Assembly (NCBI RefSeq): GCF_900102165.1
Contig: NZ_FNBD01000002.1
Span: 310,001 to 374,000 of the forward strand
Reading direction: 5' to 3'
DNA length: 64,000 nt
Origin: Cellulophaga baltica
Lineage (GTDB): Bacteria; Bacteroidota; Bacteroidia; Flavobacteriales; Flavobacteriaceae
The position numbers and the translations under genes are program-made. Below, one piece after another: positions 61,031 through 64,000 of this stretch. Each line of letters begins with the position of its first letter. The stretch's first letter is position 1. The notes beneath the pieces were generated by a model that saw nothing but the letters and a program-made list of their open reading frames with translations, ran no database searches and was not told the DNA's origin.

Positions 61031-62542
61031 ATGAGTACCAAAGACGAATTCCTCTCCTACATCGAAGAAGGCTATAAAACAAAAGGTGATTTCATCACTA
61101 TGGGATCTGCTATTTTAGATGGCGAAACCGTAACAAATGCCTTTGTTAAAATACCTTTAAAAACATTAAACAGACATGGTTTAATTGCGGGAGCAACAGG
61201 TACAGGAAAAACCAAAACCCTACAGGTTCTTGCCGAAAATCTTTCTGAAAAAGGGATTCCTGTAATGCTGATGGATTTAAAAGGTGATTTAAGTGGTATT
61301 GCGCAACCAAGTCCAGGACACGCCAAGATTGATGAACGCCATGCTAAAATTGGCATTCCGTTTGAAGCTAAGGGTTTCCCTGTAGAAATTTTATCACTCT
61401 CGGAGCAAGATGGCGTAAAGCTAAGAGCGACAGTTTCTGAATTTGGACCTATTTTACTTTCCAGAATTTTAGATTTATCTGAAACGCAAGAAGGTATAGT
61501 TGCGGTAATTTTTAAATACTGTGATGATAATAAATTACCTCTTTTAGATCTAAAAGACTTTAAAAAAGTACTACAATACGCTACCGATGGCGGAAAAGAA
61601 GAATTCAAAGAAAATTACGGACGCATTAGCACTAGTTCTACAGGTACTATTCTTAGAAAAGTAATTGAATTAGAGCAACAAGGAGCCGAACTATTCTTTG
61701 GAGAAAAATCTTTTGATGTCAATGATTTAACACGCCTTGATGAAAACGGAAACGGCTACATCAATATATTACGTTTAACTGATATTCAAGACCGTCCTAA
61801 GTTATTCTCTACATTTATGCTGAGTTTGCTTGCGGAGATCTATAGTACTTTTCCTGAACAAGGAGATAGTGATAAGCCAGAATTAGTGTTGTTTATAGAC
61901 GAAGCACATTTAATTTTTGATGAAGCTTCAAAAGCGCTTATTGATCAAATAGAGAACATTGTAAAACTTATTCGTTCAAAAGGAATTGGTGTCTATTTTG
62001 TTACTCAAAACCCTACCGATGTTCCTAATGATGTTTTGGCGCAATTAGGTTTGAAAGTACAACATGCATTACGTGCCTTTACTGCTAGAGATAGAAAATC
62101 AATTAAACTTACTGCCGAGAATTACCCTGATTCTGAGTATTACGATACCAAAGAGGTATTAACGTCTTTAGGTATTGGCGAAGCGTTAATTTCTGCACTA
62201 GATGAAAAAGGAAGACCTACGCCATTAGCAGCCACGATGCTTAGAGCCCCCATGAGTAGAATGGATGTTTTGACGGAAAGTGAATTAAGTACGCTGATTA
62301 AAAAATCTAAGCTGGTTAAAAAATATGAAGATATTATAGACAGAGAAAGTGCCTATGAACTTCTAAATGAAAAAATAGAAAAAGCAGAAGCGCAAGCAGA
62401 AAAGGAGAAAGAAAAACCAAAGACCACAAAATCTTCTTCTAGAAGCAGAACGAGTACACGACAAAACCCTATTATAAAAGTGTTAACCAGCGCTACCTTT
62501 ATTCGTGGAGTTTTAGGTGTGTTAAAAAAAGTAATGCGTTAA
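61031..62542 (+). CDS. HerA-like ATPase (DUF853 family)
   Basis: A 503-residue P-loop ATPase. Walker A is GATGTGKT (54-61), Walker B LVLFIDEAHLIF, and the arginine/sensor region KGIGVYFVTQNPTDVP matches HerA-type DNA translocases of the DUF853 group. The basic C-terminus (SSSRSRTSTRQNP) may bind nucleic acid. Full length for the family. No partner nuclease (NurA) is nearby. Confidence 0.93.
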   Translation: MSTKDEFLSYIEEGYKTKGDFITMGSAILDGETVTNAFVKIPLKTLNRHGLIAGATGTGKTKTLQVLAENLSEKGIPVMLMDLKGDLSGIAQPSPGHAKIDERHAKIGIPFEAKGFPVEILSLSEQDGVKLRATVSEFGPILLSRILDLSETQEGIVAVIFKYCDDNKLPLLDLKDFKKVLQYATDGGKEEFKENYGRISTSSTGTILRKVIELEQQGAELFFGEKSFDVNDLTRLDENGNGYINILRLTDIQDRPKLFSTFMLSLLAEIYSTFPEQGDSDKPELVLFIDEAHLIFDEASKALIDQIENIVKLIRSKGIGVYFVTQNPTDVPNDVLAQLGLKVQHALRAFTARDRKSIKLTAENYPDSEYYDTKEVLTSLGIGEALISALDEKGRPTPLAATMLRAPMSRMDVLTESELSTLIKKSKLVKKYEDIIDRESAYELLNEKIEKAEAQAEKEKEKPKTTKSSSRSRTSTRQNPIIKVLTSATFIRGVLGVLKKVMR

Positions 62543-62570
62543 AAAAATCATTTAAAAACTAAACTACCGA

Positions 62571-63194
62571 ATGAAAAAAATATTATCTGTTGCCCTTGCC
62601 GCAACTTCTTTACTATTCTTAAACTGTGAATCTGCTGATAAAAAATTTAATATCAGTACTGGTGTTATTGGCCAACTTACAAAAGATACTAAGGTAATTG
62701 ACCTAGAAACCATTTATGCTGAAGACTCTATAGTTGCTGAAAATGGTATTCCTAATTTAAATTTACAAGTAGGATTTAAAAATGAAGTTTTGAATGACAC
62801 TAATACGGATACTACACGCATAATAAAATCTAATTTTATCTATAATAAGATTGATATCTACGAAAAAGGAGGCAAACAATTATTAAGCCTTACTCCTACT
62901 AGAGATAGTGTGCCAAAAATAGAAAATATTAGAATTTATGACCCACGCTATGTTACCGATAAAGGTGTTTCTATGACTAGCACCTTTAAAGATATTAAAG
63001 ACAAATACACCATTAAAAAAATAATTACCTCGATGAATAATGTGGTAATTTTATTGAAAGATACTGGGCTATATTTTACCATAGATAAACAAGAATTACC
63101 TTCTAGCCTTAGATATGATTCTAGTGTAAATATCGAAGAAGTACAGATTCCAGATGCTGCAAAGATCAAATATATGATGCTTGCTTGGGAATAA
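62571..63194 (+). CDS. Hypothetical lipoprotein
   Basis: A 207-residue lipoprotein (SLLFLNC, Cys19) rich in beta-strand-like sequence (INTRIIKSNFIYNKIDIY in parts). I recognise no family. It is 28 bases after the HerA-like gene and 10 bases before the cupin gene, so it may be part of one transcript with them. Confidence 0.75.
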   Translation: MKKILSVALAATSLLFLNCESADKKFNISTGVIGQLTKDTKVIDLETIYAEDSIVAENGIPNLNLQVGFKNEVLNDTNTDTTRIIKSNFIYNKIDIYEKGGKQLLSLTPTRDSVPKIENIRIYDPRYVTDKGVSMTSTFKDIKDKYTIKKIITSMNNVVILLKDTGLYFTIDKQELPSSLRYDSSVNIEEVQIPDAAKIKYMMLAWE

Positions 63195-63204
63195 ATTTTA
63201 ACTA

Positions 63205-63588
63205 TTGTTTACTCTTAACCCAATGAAGAAATATACCATTCAAAAATCGCCTTTTATAGTTCCTACAACCGATGGTAAAACCATAGAAGAACATTTTGGC
63301 AAGGCTAGCACTCATGATGACCAAGTTAGTATTGCTCATATGATTGCACCACCAGGTTGGAGTGAACCTTTTCAAACTCCAGAGTTTGATGAGTACACAT
63401 ATATTATTAAAGGGAAAAAACAATTTACGATTGCTGATGAAACTATCATATTAGAAGCTGGGCAATCTATAAAAATAGAAAAGAATACGCGCGTACAATA
63501 CGCTAATCCTTTTGATGAGGAATGTGAATATTTGGCCGTATGCTTACCTGCTTTTGATTTTACAAAAGTTCATAGAGAAGATGCCTGA
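63205..63588 (+). CDS. Single-domain cupin protein
   Basis: A 127-residue cupin. The barrel motifs PGWSEPFQTPEFDEYTYIIKGKKQFTI (read in parts, PEFDEYTYIIKGK) and LEAGQSIKIEKNTRVQYANP (LEAGQSIKIEKNTRVQ) match the family. One of the metal histidines is replaced by other residues, so the ligand or metal use is uncertain. Its stop overlaps the next start (TGATG). Confidence 0.85.
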   Translation: MFTLNPMKKYTIQKSPFIVPTTDGKTIEEHFGKASTHDDQVSIAHMIAPPGWSEPFQTPEFDEYTYIIKGKKQFTIADETIILEAGQSIKIEKNTRVQYANPFDEECEYLAVCLPAFDFTKVHREDA

Positions 63589-64000
63589 TGAAAAAAATAC
63601 TCAATAAATACATTCCTTTGTTTTACGGAAGCTATTTTAACTCTTTAGCGTTGGTCTCTAAAGAAAAAGCGGCGCAGAAAGCATTTGATCTTTTTTGCAC
63701 CCCTAGGAGTGGCAAAGTAAAACCGCACCAGAAAGAGTTTCTTGACAAGGCTAAAAATAACATTCTTACAGTAGATAAGATTCAGTTACAAACCTACAAA
63801 TGGACAGGCACTAAAGGAACCGTACTTCTTCTGCACGGTTGGGAAAGTAATGTTTTTAGATGGCGCAATTTAATTGATGATTTGAAAAAAGAAGACTATA
63901 CCATTATTGCATTTGATGCTCCTGGTCATGGGAATTCTTCTGGTCACATATTTAATGTTCCGCTGTATAACAAATGTGCAGAAAAAATTATTGAGACATA
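63588..64000 (+). CDS. Alpha/beta-hydrolase fold protein, 5' part
   Basis: The gene starts at ATG 63588, sharing one base with the cupin stop, and runs past the right edge; 137 residues are visible. LLLHGWESNVFRW is the oxyanion-side HG motif, and AFDAPGHGNSSG is typical of alpha/beta hydrolases. The nucleophile elbow and catalytic Asp/His lie beyond the window. The cupin and hydrolase are translationally coupled. Confidence 0.85.
   Translation, partial: MKKILNKYIPLFYGSYFNSLALVSKEKAAQKAFDLFCTPRSGKVKPHQKEFLDKAKNNILTVDKIQLQTYKWTGTKGTVLLLHGWESNVFRWRNLIDDLKKEDYTIIAFDAPGHGNSSGHIFNVPLYNKCAEKIIET

Noticed and set aside
61072-61608. 178-codon minus-strand frame
   Set aside because: Antisense of the HerA-like ATPase, which is fully supported by Walker motifs.
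1-64000. CRISPR arrays, rRNA operons or prophage structural genes
   Set aside because: No regularly spaced repeats, rRNA-like sequences or phage proteins were seen on either strand.

Overview
The window comes from a low-GC Bacteroidota genome, most likely a marine or aquatic member of the Flavobacteriaceae. The evidence is a SusC/SusD pair, many lipoprotein signals of the Bacteroidota type, flavobacterial promoter boxes (TAnnTTTG), a DUF4212/sodium symporter pair, QueE beginning with a typical flavobacterial N-terminus, and AT-rich intergenic DNA. No intact rRNA, tRNA, CRISPR array, complete insertion sequence or integrase is visible.

Region 1 (1-20.4 kb) is an accessory catabolic island. 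From right to left it holds a DUF5690 membrane transporter, a FAD-dependent oxidoreductase and a phosphonatase-like hydrolase (one minus-strand operon); an XRE-cupin regulator on the plus strand; then a long minus-strand operon of susC, susD, a lipoprotein phosphodiesterase with a PA14 domain, a lipoprotein metallo-beta-lactamase-fold protein, a PLP-dependent lyase of the (R)-1-hydroxy-2-aminoethylphosphonate ammonia-lyase type, a purple-acid-phosphatase-like protein and an alkaline-phosphatase-superfamily enzyme. After a terminator come an ethanolamine permease, EutB and EutC. A frameshifted glycerophosphodiesterase-like gene lies at the left edge. My reading is that outer-membrane import and surface phosphoesterases release and take up ethanolamine and 2-aminoethylphosphonate head groups, and that the C-O and C-P branches both give acetaldehyde plus ammonia (and phosphate). 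The right limit of this region carries an orphan 3' end of a tRNA or tmRNA with its terminator, which looks like an attachment-site remnant.

Region 2 (20.5-30.4 kb) is an acetate-type uptake and activation cluster: acetyl-CoA synthetase, a sodium-symporter/histidine-kinase fusion with a single-domain response regulator, a two-subunit sodium:carboxylate symporter, a porin-like barrel, and a small IS1-like zinc-finger/HTH protein. It could use the C2 products of region 1.

Region 3 (30.4-43.6 kb) holds a GH114-family lipoprotein, a YbjQ-type gene broken by one in-frame TGA, a complete RND tripartite efflux operon, a secreted M19 dipeptidase, a second receiver-only protein, and a GNAT/ATP-grasp pair. 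Region 4 (43.9-53.6 kb) has an exonuclease-GIY-YIG fusion, a persulfide-dioxygenase/rhodanese protein and a SulP transporter that share an identical promoter-operator layout, an aldose-epimerase-like protein, an M20 peptidase, and a divergent pair (LolC-like permease and NamZ-like muramidase) whose start codons are 3 bp apart. Region 5 (53.6-64 kb) is ordinary mixed housekeeping and regulatory content: a Crp/Fnr regulator, small membrane proteins, GNAT, fatty acid hydroxylase, YkgJ-like, DUF2059, methyltransferase, metalloprotease, QueE, a HerA-like ATPase, a lipoprotein, a cupin, and the start of an alpha/beta hydrolase cut by the window edge.
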